Shown here in pieces: positions 34,407-45,335 of a DNA stretch of 64,000 bases. The notes below the pieces were generated by a model. The model was not told the origin of the DNA. It searched no databases and was given only the letters and a program-made list of their open reading frames with translations. The position numbers and the translations under genes were made by a program. The DNA lies in the NCBI GenBank assembly GCA_950097015.1, contig CATNEN010000039.1, positions 1,116,001-1,180,000 on the forward strand. The letters run 5' to 3'. The stretch's first letter is position 1. Each line of letters begins with the position of its first letter. Source of the stretch: Macrostomum hystrix. Lineage: Eukaryota > Platyhelminthes > Macrostomidae.

Positions 34407-35607
34407 TCACTGGCCTGTGGCTTTGGACAGGATGACATAGTCCAGGTCCAGGTTCTCACCCTGCTCACCCAGGTCGGTCTCGTCTCGCTTGAACTTCATG
34501 CCATAGAAGAACTTGAGGGTGCGCTCGTTGGCCTTGAACACGGTGACCATCAGCTTGGACATGCGGGCGCGGGCGGCCATGACCTGCAGTGACAGCAGCA
34601 GGAACTTGCCCAGGCCCTGGCCCTGACAGTTTGAGCGCACCTGGGAGGAGAGGCCGGGGCAGAGTGAGTCAGCCAGCTCAGATTGGTACATGTGCGAACT
34701 TTATTATACTTCTATACCTAGAAAATCACTCAGATCCACCAAAAACCATTCACAAAATTTAGTTCCCCGGAAAGGCCTATTCAGTTCCCTGAAAAATCCT
34801 ATTCAGTTCCCTGAAAAATCCCATTCAGTTCCCTAAAAATCTTATTCAGTTCCCTGGAAGATACCATTCAGTTCCTTGGAAAATCCCATTCAGTTCCATG
34901 GAAAATCCCATTCAGTTCCATGGAAAATCCCATTCAGTTCCCTGGAAGATCCCATTCAGTTCCATGGAAAATCCCATTCAGTTTCCTGGAAAATCTAACT
35001 TAGTTCCCGGAAAAAGTCATTTAGTTCCTTAAAGAATCTTATTTTGCTTCCACGAAAATCCCCATTCAGACCCTGACAAAATCCCATCCATAAGGCTGTA
35101 AAATGCTATATAGACGCGAGAAAAATCCCAAATGCAGTCCTGTAAACGTGAGAGCCTCACCTGCAGCTCATAGCAGTACAGCACCGGCGCGTCGAAGTCC
35201 AGATCGAAACGGAAATTGGCCAAGGCCACCAGCTCGCCGACGGAGTCAGCCGAGCTGCCGCAATCCCGGCGGGCCAGCAGGAAAAAGTGGCGATCGTCGA
35301 AGATTTCGCGCCTCTTATCGCGCTCCTTCCAGCCCCAGGCGCTGTCAGCGTAAAGGGCGCGCATGTTGTCGGAGATCAGGCTCATACAGGCCTCCCGATC
35401 AGACGGCGAGACGTCCTCGGCCCGGCGACACTCCAAGACGCAGCGCAGCAGAGGCTGGGAGTCCTTCGACTTGGTCGGCTGGGCTCGAGCGGCGAAAGAA
35501 GCAGACTTGGGCAGGTAGACGGCCAGCGGGTTGTCCACGGCCTGCGCGGCGCGGACCAGCTGCCAGGCGGCGTCGCGCGCCTCGGCGGATGCAGAACGCG
35601 GCTTCGG
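34407..35607 (-). CDS. NAA40: N-alpha-acetyltransferase 40 (histone H4/H2A N-terminal), 5' end missing
   Basis: NAA40 (NatD) is a GNAT enzyme that acetylates the N-terminal serine of histones H4 and H2A. Two exons are visible, 35607-35161 and 34640-34407, phase 0, 226 residues to a TGA stop. Diagnostic blocks are SAWGWKERDKRREIFDDRHF, NFRFDLDFDAPVLYCYELQV and the acetyl-CoA loop QGQGLGKFLL (Q-x-x-G-x-G), followed by VMAARARMSKLMVTVFKANE, FFYGMKFKRDETD and the end YVILSKATG. The first visible exon opens at a strong acceptor (AACTGCTCCGCAG) and has no in-frame ATG, so a short first exon, expected to be Lys-rich as in other NAA40 proteins, lies further upstream and was not found. The mariner remnant at 35.9-36.7 kb may sit in that first intron. 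Confidence 0.92.
34765..35090. repeat. ~22-bp minisatellite in NAA40 intron
   Basis: About 13 degenerate copies of a 22-bp unit around TTCCCTGGAAAATCCCATTC plus AG. It fills most of intron 34641-35160 and becomes more diverged toward the exon at 35161. Confidence 0.85.
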
Positions 35608-35917
35608 CTGCGGAGCAGTTTGAGAATGAGAATATAAATTTGTATGACATGAGCATCCTCAGCATCAAGTACTCTGCTGCTTGTGCATAGCCAACTATAG
35701 CATTATCTAATTGATTTCACTGTGGTTTTTGCGCAGAAACCCAAAGTCATAAGCATTCAAATATGTTATATTCTGAAAGTACAATTATTGAGAAGTTGCC
35801 ACCACACCGGAGCAGCAATTTTGATGTCTATGGCCAAAACTGTCGCAAGAAATCGTTAATCAGATTAAGCAAGCGCAAAGCGATGAAAACTTTTTTTTGC
35901 AAGGAACAAAACTCAAC

Positions 35918-36723
35918 ATGAATCATGACAAGACACACATCCAGTTCCACGCTTTCGTTCGCTTTATGCTTGGAAAACCTGCAGCAGAGGTAGAGGAGGA
36001 TCTCCGGACCACACTGCCAGACAACTGCCCAACTCGCAGGACAATTTACAGGTGGTTTCAGAACGTTACTGATCCTGGGTTCAAATTGGAAGATGCCGCC
36101 AGATATGGCCGACCATGTTTAACTAGGACAAAAGAGAACATCAAAGTCATCAGCGGCCTGGTCAAGGAAGACCCGCGGCAGTCTGTCAGGGAGCTAGCGG
36201 ACTGCTTGGAGACTGATTTAAAGACTGTCCATCGCATTTTGACAGAGAATCTCCATCTCCGAAACTTCTGCTCGGTTTGGGTGCCCCAATGACCTCACTG
36301 CGGACCAACGTCAGGCCCGTGTGAACTGCCCAAGCAGATCCGCAAGGTGTTCAGCAGCCGGGGCTTGGATGACATCCTAAACTGCCTGGGACCTGGCTCC
36401 ACCTGGATGGCAAAAGCAGCAAGGCAGACAATCGCTGCTGGCTGGGAGCTGGGGACTCCAGGCTGACAGTGAGCAGGTGGTCCATCTCAGACAAAAAGAC
36501 AATGCTGCTGGTGGCATTAACGCAAAACAAAAGAGTCTCCATCTGTACAACTCCGCCCAACAAGGTCGATGGCCAGAACTTCATCAACTTTGTCCGACAC
36601 ACTGGGGACCTCTGGCGTACACTCTGGTCAAACCTGATTCACCTGAACGAAGTGCTGTGGCAGATGGACTATGCAAGGCCACACACCTGTCAGTCTGTTT
36701 CAGATTTTCTGGCTGGACGGTGA
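35918..36723 (+). pseudogene. Decayed mariner-like transposase
   Basis: An ATG at 35918 opens about 125 codons with the mariner helix-turn-helix region (KTHIQFHAFVRFMLGKPAAE, RTIYRWFQNVTDPGFKLEDA, SVRELADCLETDLKTVHRIL). The frame then breaks. Downstream pieces in other frames show the core, for example LTQNKRVSICTTPPNKVDGQ and WQMDYARPHTCQSVSDFL. The first catalytic aspartate block (normally GDE-W) reads GPGSTW, only the second Asp survives (MDYARPH), and the third is absent because the frame stops at 36723. I found no inverted repeats. It is a dead copy of a different lineage from the mariner at 56.9 kb, and probably lies in NAA40 intron 1. Confidence 0.82.
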
Positions 36724-39700
36724 GTTAATCTGGTCTGGCAGAGTCCCTACAGTCTGTGTATCATTTATCCCTTTTTCTTAAGCACTACTAAGCTTACACA
36801 TTATATTGATTCTTATAGCAGTTTAAAATTACCACATTTTAACATGAGTATGAAGTTTTAAATGGCACCACAGCTAATTTGTTTCAATAGATCTAGTAAA
36901 AAACATTTCTTTCTAAACATTTAAACAGAGTCATAGCTTTATATAACATGAACATGTGATGTTAATTAAGCCAATTTCTGGGCATCACATGACATTATAC
37001 TGAGCCACTATAAAATATTCTTGGATATAACTAAGTTCTTAGTTTTTTCTGCTTCGGGGGTCAGTGGCAGTGTTAGCATTTGCCTCTTGTGCTGAAGTCA
37101 ATACGCTTACGGCCATACTTATTTTGGGCACAGCATGGAGAGACACACGGCTTGGTATCTTGTGGTGCAATTTAAAGCCCTTGAGGGCCAACCTCAATGA
37201 GTGGTGACACCAATTTACTCTTGCAAAATATTAAAAAATATTTTTACTTAATTGTGCCTACCTTTTTTTAAAATTGACTCCCATAACTCTTTCTATGTTT
37301 TTACTCTGAAGAAGGCAGGTTAGGCATGGCCTGAATTTGTCTTTCTAAATTAAAAAATATGCCTAACATTCTAAATAGCATATAAAATACTGTTTGTAAA
37401 AAATACAATCTAATATAGTATAAATAGCAGTATTTTACATTGCCAATAAATATATGTGAGTTCCAATCTTGAGCTGAGTTGTAAGTTAAAGCAAACAGCT
37501 TATTGTGTCAAATATATATTAGGAATGTGTTTTAAAGTGTTGGATCATTTTTCTGTGTAAGATTGAGGCCGTGATCCTCTAGTCCAGGAGAGCCCTGAAG
37601 ACAGTGTTATACCAGTGAAAGAAATGCCTTAGATGGAAATTGCTTGTGCCATAAGAGATGCTATGAATAAAATGTGAGGCCCGCAAGTAATAAGAATAGC
37701 CAGTAGCATAGCAAGAGTGAAAGCATAGGAAGTTTGAGTATAGAAAGATATATTAGCTCCATCTATAACTTCCTATGGCTATTGCAGAACTCTACATTCT
37801 AGATGGCACTCATGTTTTGTTATTTTATTCATAGACAATTATTGTTCATAACAGTAGGCCTATACAAAATATTTTTGGGAATTTTCTTTTAAATTTTAAA
37901 AAATTATGAACAAGCTTGTACCAAATACTTTACACATATATGTTTTAAGTTACAGGTAAGCTACAACAGATAGAGATAGTCAGTCAACAGTGCACTGACA
38001 CCTAACCCACAGTTGCATGAATAATGGTTAGAATTACAATAGCAGATTTTTGCCTTTGTCATTTGATTTTTAAAATGCATTGTGTACAATGGGACACGCT
38101 GTCTAAATAAAGTAGAGGGCTGGACAAATCTCAGCAAAAAACACAGAATCTTGTTTACATTTTTAATAATAATATAAAGATATAATAATTTCTTCTTTTC
38201 TGGCAGATTACTTTTGATATGCAATTGGAGTTAAAATATATATATTAAGTGTCACTTAAGTGTTCTTGTTTCACTTTTTTGCTTTATGTATTATAGGGAA
38301 CTGGAACTAGAAGGGCACTGAATAATTGCCATATACTCAAACAATGCTGAGCTAGCTAATAAATAAATTTAATATAGAAGCGTAGTACGATTTTCCTGAC
38401 ACATTTGAATGTGCGCATTTACTGTAACTTTCCATATTTACACTGAAATTCGCGATGTAATTTTGTATTAGTCTTTTATTGTATTCGTACTCAACTTCCT
38501 TTGTCTATATGGCGTCTACTGTACTTTACTGTATGTTACTCAAATACTGCGCATCATCGCGAACCCTTACTCTCTACGCTAATTGGATCAGCTTGTATTT
38601 AAATACACTCTAGTGTTATTAGCGGCCTACTGGACCCGTGCGACTGGCGTCGAAGTGAAAGTTAAGTTCGAGTTACATTTATGAGAGTCCACATGAATTG
38701 AAAGCAGCTCGGTAACTTTGAATTATTTAAATAGCAGGCTCAGTATGAATACTTTTAAAAGTAACCAACTTTCTACGAATGAAACCAATTAAACAAATGC
38801 CATATATCAAAGACAATTTAGTTTAAAAATCTACTTGACTGAGCAGTAAGTCAATTTCTCTAAAAGTACTTAAAAATAATACAGAATTTCAAACAACTAG
38901 TAGCATTAAATGTTTCGTTACATGATGGCTTCATTAAAAAAGTTACCCGATGACTTTGCATAATTTCTGCATAACAGTTCTTACAACTCCTTTCTTTATA
39001 GTTGACTATTTACTAGTCTCTAAAGAAGCTTGGAATAATTATGCAAAGTCAGTTTGTCTTTGCCCGCCCCGCCCCGACCACACTCCGCTTGTTCAGTTAA
39101 GGTAGCTTTCGGCGCTACGCGTCTTAAGAGTACGCCCGCGACGAGGGTGGTCTAGATAGGCGCTTGTGGTCGAAGTCAGTACGTGCTCTCTTCGGAGACT
39201 CCGTCGTCAGACCGAAGGAGTGCCAACCAATAGAATCTGTCGGGGTAGCGTTTAAAGCAGCGACAACAAGAGCCTCTCGGGAAGAGTAGGGTGTAGTGGG
39301 TTTTAATAAATGAAGTGAAAGCGGTGGTTCGTTTAGCAGTTTTAAGGTTGTGTTTGAAAGAGTAAAAAAGACGGTTAAATTTTAGGCTGAGTACCTCCTG
39401 TATATTTATAGTTATTAACGGCTCTCTGAAAAGTTCTTTACAATTATAACAGATATAATATAACTAATTTCGTACAGTCTAGGGTTGATGCAAACAAAGT
39501 AAATGCGCATGCTTTAAATATTTATCTATTTCATATCAATACTTTCATTAGAAAACAATTCCTAAAGAAAATCAGGAAAACTGGAAACAGCCAAAAATGG
39601 GAACCTGCTGAACAAAACCACTGCGTGCAGTACTGGCATTGGCATAAACAATCGCCGGATGGAATCAATATTAGAAAGAAGCAATAGTAATGAAGACTTA

Positions 39701-41207
39701 CAGTTAAGAAATAACTAAAACATACAAAAATTATGCAAAAATGCAATACTACTACCGAAATAACAAAATACTCAAGATTGCTTGAATACTCACAGACAGG
39801 TAAAAATGAAAACGAATTAAAAAGCACATCGAATAAATGCAGAGAGCTCTACTAGTAGGAAGTAGAAGGCTCAGGTGTTAGTCTGTGTTACTCATCTTGG
39901 CTTTGCAGCTGATCCGATTGCTTAGCTACTGCAGATCCAACTTCGAGCTCCATATAGCTGATTGGCACGCACTTTTGAAGAACTGTACAGTATAATTGGT
40001 CAGAAGATCCAGCGGAGTCTCGCAGAATCCGCGTCCTGGCGTGGTCGCTAAAGAAAATCAAAGAAAATTATAGAAATTGTAATAAAAGAGCATGCAGTCG
40101 AAGGCCGCGTTCAAATCGTCGAACCTCGGTGCGAACTACCATCGGCAAAACTAATTTATAACAATAAAATAGCAATCAATTATACTCGTAATACAAAGAG
40201 TCGTACATTTAAAATAAGTACATAAGAATATTACAAAATTTCTACGACAGAAAACTATTTTTAGTAAGTACGATACAATAACATTTTACGATTTGCTACA
40301 AGGGCGCGGACTAGGCCAGTTTGAGTAAAATCTTTTTTCCGACTTCCCCGGACCTATTTTTGCTTCTTGCTGTGAGTGCGCTATACTTTCAGTGCGAATC
40401 CCCTCATTTTTGTCGTGTGTAATCTTTTGTTTCAAGTTGAGTAAGTAAACGAGAGTCAAATCAAATCTTATTATTATATCAAGAGTTGGCGAGTCTAAAA
40501 AATATTAAATCACTTACCAATCAAATTCCTTCCGAGTATTCTGTGTTCGTTCTTTTTCATTGAGATTCATGCTATTACATAAGATTGTAGAAGTTCGGGC
40601 ATGATTTGTTTACTTGTTTTCTAGACATACTTCGTTCTGCAACATTTTTCCGCGCGTAAAAAATTTAACGTAGGGCCTACCCAACTCCAATTCTTGGCGA
40701 AAGCTAAACTTCCCGCGCGACTCACGCACTTGGACAAAAAAATCGCGTTATTCTTCATTTTTGCAACAGAAGCAGTAGTGTTATATTTTTCTGCTGTAAC
40801 TTTAGTTGTCCATGCATCACAGAAAGCAAATCTGCAGGCTCATATTCAGAGATAGGACACCTGCTCTACATTATACAAAAACGGAGCCTCACGAACCGGG
40901 CCTCTTTACACAAACGCCCGAACCCTATTGGACGACCAGCTAACAATAATTTTGGGATGGGTTGCGAAGATAAGCAGTGAAATGATCTGCTTATATTGCT
41001 CAAGCAGCTGTGACGTTGTCACTTTCTGCAGGAGGCGCTATGAAATTCAAATTAATGTGATCCTGTGTTGGGCCGTAAATGTAAATACGCTGCCACAAAT
41101 TTTGCAATTCCGTATTTTTCTTAGATCGCTACTGTAAGTAGACGTCAACGTACATTCGAACCCCTTGCGCCACCTGTACATATGGTCAAATGCCTGTTCA
41201 CTTTCTA
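36724..41207. other. 4.5 kb AT-rich region without recognisable genes
   Basis: Single-copy, AT-rich sequence with no tandem array, unusual in this window. The short ORFs have no family signature. A GC- and CpG-rich island at about 39060-39310 holds AACCAATAG at 39224 and an AATAAA near 39306, but I could not tie it to a gene. It may contain NAA40 exon 1 or its promoter. Confidence 0.5.
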
Positions 41208-41300
41208 GCCAATCCCGCGCTGCGGCATAAATTATGTTAAACTTTGTGCCAGCCTATTTATAGCCGCTCCCCGCCCCAGCGCGCTCCTGCACTGCGCTGT
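41208..41300 (+). promoter_or_regulatory. Promoter-like CCAAT/TATA block
   Basis: AGCCAAT at 41208-41214, a TATA-like TATTTATAG at 41255-41263 and a GC-rich run after it resemble a plus-strand core promoter with a start expected near 41290. No plus-strand gene follows; the short ORF 41244-41486 has no family match and ends at GAAAAAG/GTATAT, a possible donor. A retrotransposon LTR is an alternative. Confidence 0.25.
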
Positions 41301-41572
41301 TCTGCTCTTCACTGCTCGCCACTGCTCTGCCCCGTTCTCCACTGTCACTCCCTGCCGGTCTACTCTGTGTGCCAATTCTGTCTATCCGCTAGCAATTTCA
41401 CAAGCTTGGCAACTAAACCCTACAATTTCAACTTTGAGGCCCAGTTCGCAGCCCATTGGATACAGCAGATTGAAAAAGGTATATAAAAAGTTTCTATTTG
41501 GGTTTCATGCTGTTAATTGAAACCGCCTCTCTTGTCTGGTCCAGTGGTCTATTTGGCCGTTAGGTCCTCCTG

Positions 41573-43115
41573 TCAGTAACACCATCCAGCAATGGCCAGT
41601 TTGATCAGCAGGTAAACGATCAACACGAAGGGCAGAAGGCACAGCGCCAGCAGAGCCCAGGAGACGCACTTCCCTGTGGTGGTGCGCAGGCACAGGGTCT
41701 CCGGCGCCTCAGCCTCGCTGGGATGCTCATGCTGCTAAAACAGAAGACGGGCCGAAAATGTAATCTCCAACCAACACTGAGCAAAATCTGAAACCACTGA
41801 GGCTCATCTGCAACCACTGAGGCATATCTGAGCCACTGAGGCTTATCTCCAGCCACTGAGGCTTATCTCCAGCCACTGAGGCTCATCTCCAGCCACTGAG
41901 GCTTATCTGCAGCCACTGAGGCTCATCTCCAGCCACTGAGGCTCATCTGCAGCCACTGAGGCTCATCTGCAGCCACTGAGGCTCATCTGCAGCCACTGAG
42001 GCTCATCTGCAGCCACTGAGGCTCATCTCCAGCCACTGAGGCTCGTCTGCAGCTACTGAGGCTCATCTGCAGCTACTGAGGCTCATCTGCAGCTACTGAG
42101 GCTCATCTGCAGCTACTGAGGCTCATCTGCAGCCACTGAGGCTCATCTGCAGCTACTGAGGCTCATCTGCAGCTACTGAGGCTCATCTGCAGCTACTGAG
42201 GCTCATCTGCAGCTACTGAGGCTCATCTGCAGCTACTGAGGCTCATCTGCAGCTACTGAGGCTCATCTGCAGCCACTGAGGCTTATCTCCAGCCACTGAG
42301 GCTTATCTCCAGCCACTGAGGCTCATCTCCAGCCACTGAGGCTTATCTGCAGCCACTGAGGCTCATCTCCAGCCACTGAGGCTCATCTGCAGCCACTGAG
42401 GCTCATCTGCAGCCACTGAGGCTCATCTGCAGCCACTGAGGCTCATCTGCAGCCACTGAGGCTCATCTCCAGCCACTGAGGCTCGTCTGCAGCTACTGAG
42501 GCTCATCTGCAGCTACTGAGGCTCATCTGCAGCTACTGAGGCTCATCTGCAGCCACTGAGGCTCATCTGCAGCTACTGAGGCTCATCTGCAGCTACTGAG
42601 GCTCATCTGCAGCTACTGAGGCTCATCTGCAGCTACTGAGGCTCATCTGCAGCTACTGAGGCTCATCTGCAGCTACTGAGGCTCATCTGCAGCTACTGAG
42701 GCTCATCTGCAGCTACTGAGGCTCATCTGCAGCTACTGAGGCTCATCTGCAACAAATGAGACTCATCTGCAGCCACTGAGGCTCATCTGCAGCTACTGAG
42801 ACTCATCTGCAGCTACTGAGGCTCATCTGCAGCTACTGAGACTCATCTGCAGCTACTGAGGCTCATCTGCAACCACTTAGAGGCTTATCTGCATGTGGTC
42901 TATCTGAAACCACTGAGGCTCATCTGCAACCACTGAGGCTCATCTGCAGCAACTGAGTCAGGCCAATTGATCTGTCACACACGTACCTTCGTAGTAGGCA
43001 GCGCTGGGGTGGCCTGGTTACCGGAGATCTGGTTGCAGTAAGCCGGGAAGGCGACGATGACGCTGGTGAGCAGGACCAGGAGCCCGGCCCAGCGGACTGA
43101 GGGGATGAGAAGCAT
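41573..43115 (-). CDS. Small two-helix membrane protein, unknown
   Basis: Two exons, 43115-42987 and 41734-41573, with a GTACGT donor and TTTTAG acceptor in phase 0, give 96 residues. A hydrophobic helix at residues 8-27 (RWAGLLVLLTSVIVAFPAYC) could be a signal peptide or anchor. A short polar loop with HEHPSEAEAPE follows, then CLRTTTGKC and a second helix at about 68-90 (SWALLALCLLPFVLIVYLLI) ending IAGWCY. I do not recognise the family. The splice borders and GC-rich exon composition match the neighbouring genes, which is the main support. A CTTCTCATCCCCTCAG acceptor overlaps the start, so an upstream exon in place of this ATG cannot be excluded. Confidence 0.55.
41785..42955. repeat. 20-bp minisatellite in the two-helix gene intron
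   Basis: About 58 copies of AGGCTCATCTGCAGCTACTG with TTATC, TCC and CCA variants. A variant string starting near 41841 recurs near 42281, so a 440-bp block (22 units) has been duplicated. Confidence 0.95.
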
Positions 43116-43439
43116 GTCAAGGTTTTGTTGAGTTTACTGACTAGGTCTTTATGAGCTAGATAACTGGCAATCCTCAGAAAATTTTCTGCGATTTAAAAGC
43201 AGAACATTTTCCCGAAAAAACTGTCTTGCGCCCACAAATTTTTGGCTAATTCGCACTAACTTTACTTAAGACAGCACTGGAGCAGACAGCTTGTTTAGCG
43301 GAGAACTAAAGGTAGGCGGCACCCAGATGGGCCAAGCTTGATGGCCCATCTACGAATAATTAGGAAACGGAGGCTGCTCATCTGAGCAAGGCGGGGGGCG
43401 GAGAAGCACAGTGCAACTGCCAGTTGAGCAGGGAATCAC

Positions 43440-44873
43440 CGAATGAACACGAATGTAGGATATGAACACGATTGTAGGATTTGAACACGATTGTAGGATA
43501 TGAACACGATTGTAGGATATGAACACGAATGTAGGATATGAACACGAATGTAGGATATGAACACGATTGTAGGATATGAACACGAATGTAGGATATGAAC
43601 ACGATTGTAGGATTTGAACACGATTGTAGGATTTGAACACGATTGTAGGATATGAACACGATTGTAGGATATGAACACGATTGTAGGATATGAACACGAT
43701 TGTAGGATATGAACACGATTGTAAGATATGAACACGATTGTAGGATATGAACACGATTGTAGGATATGAACACGATTGTAGGATATGAACACGATTGTAG
43801 GATATGAACACGATTGTAGGATATGAACACGATTGTAGGATATGAACACGAATGTAGGATATGAACACGATTGTAGGATATGAACACGAATGTAGGATAT
43901 GAACACGATTGTAGGATTTGAACACGATTGTAGGATTTGAACACGATTGTAGGATATGAACACGATTGTAGGATATGAACACGATTGTAGGATATGAACA
44001 CGATTGTAAGATATGAACACGATTGTAGGATATGAACACGATTGTAGGATATGAACACGATTGTAGGATATGAACACGATTGTAGGATATGAACACGATT
44101 GTAGGATATGAACACGATTGTAGGATATGAACACGATTGTAGGATATGAACACGATTGTAGGATATGAACACGATTGTAGGATATGAACACGATTGCAGG
44201 ATATGAACACGATTGTATGATATGAACACGATTGAAGGATATGAACACGATTGTAGGATATGAACACGATTGTAGGATATGAACACGATTGTATGATATG
44301 AACACGATTGTAGGATATGAACACGATTGTAGGATATGAACACGATTGTAGGATATGAACACGATTGTAGGATATGAACACGATTGTAGGATATGAACAC
44401 GATTGTAGGATATGAACACGATTGTAGGATATGAACACGATTGTATGATATGAACACGATTGTAGGATATGAACACGATTGTAGGATATGAACACGATTC
44501 TAGGATATGAACACGATTGTAGGATATGAACACGAATGTAGGATATGAACACGATTGAAGGATATGAACACGATTGTAGGATATGAACACGATTCTAGGA
44601 TATGAACACGATTGTAGGATATGAACACGATTGTAGGATATGAACACGATTCTAGGATATGAACACGATTGTAGGATATGAACACGATTGTAGGATATGA
44701 ACACGATTGTAGGATATGAACACGATTGTATGATATGAACACGATTGTAGGATATGAACACGATTCTAGGATATGAACACGATTGTAGGATATGAACACG
44801 ATTGTAGGATATGAACACGATTGTAGGATATGAACACGATTGTAGGATATGAACACGATTGTAGGATATGAAC
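43440..44873. repeat. 19-bp minisatellite array
   Basis: About 75 copies of TGTAGGATATGAACACGAT. A variant string (CGAATG then two GGATTTG units) occurs at 43583 and 43887, a 304-bp, 16-unit duplication. All three minus frames stay open (repeats of FISYNRVHILQSCSYPTIV) and are not genes. It lies upstream of the two-helix gene. Confidence 0.96.
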
Positions 44874-45335
44874 CAAATGCTATGAACTCGAGACCAAAAC
44901 CAGCAACTCAACTTCATGTCATATGCATTTACCTGAAATGCTAGAGAGAAAAGTGAAAAAATGTGGATTTTTTTATTATTTTAGTCTATTTGAAGTGTGG
45001 CATTGAAAGTAATTTAGTACACATACCCACTACTCACAGGAACAGCAGAAAGAGTAGTATGAATCTCACTGTAAATTGCGAATACGCTCGTATTGAAGTC
45101 AGAGTGAGTATTTAAAAATATCTTTCAAAGCTAACACAAAGAACATTGCCTACAACTGAGTTTAAAGTAAAGAGACATTCATACAATTATATATAAATCA
45201 AGACCACTGAAAAAATCTTCCGGGTGAACGGTGGACATCGTGAGCCATTTTCATTCTAAGAAATTCAACAGTAAACAGCCAGCGGTAAAATCTGAACTCA
45301 TGCAGAGCTCAGTGGGAATAACCGGAAGACAATTC
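44874..45335. other. Unique spacer, no gene seen
   Basis: AT-rich sequence that should include the 3' UTR of the coiled-coil gene. No other feature recognised. Confidence 0.45.

Noticed and set aside
39060-39310. Possible LTR or CpG-island promoter
   Set aside because: GC-rich with a CCAAT and an AATAAA, but no partner LTR, primer-binding site or linked gene could be found by eye.
43350-44917. Three long overlapping minus-strand ORFs (359-493 codons)
   Set aside because: Same repeated peptide in all three frames from a 19-bp array; not coding.
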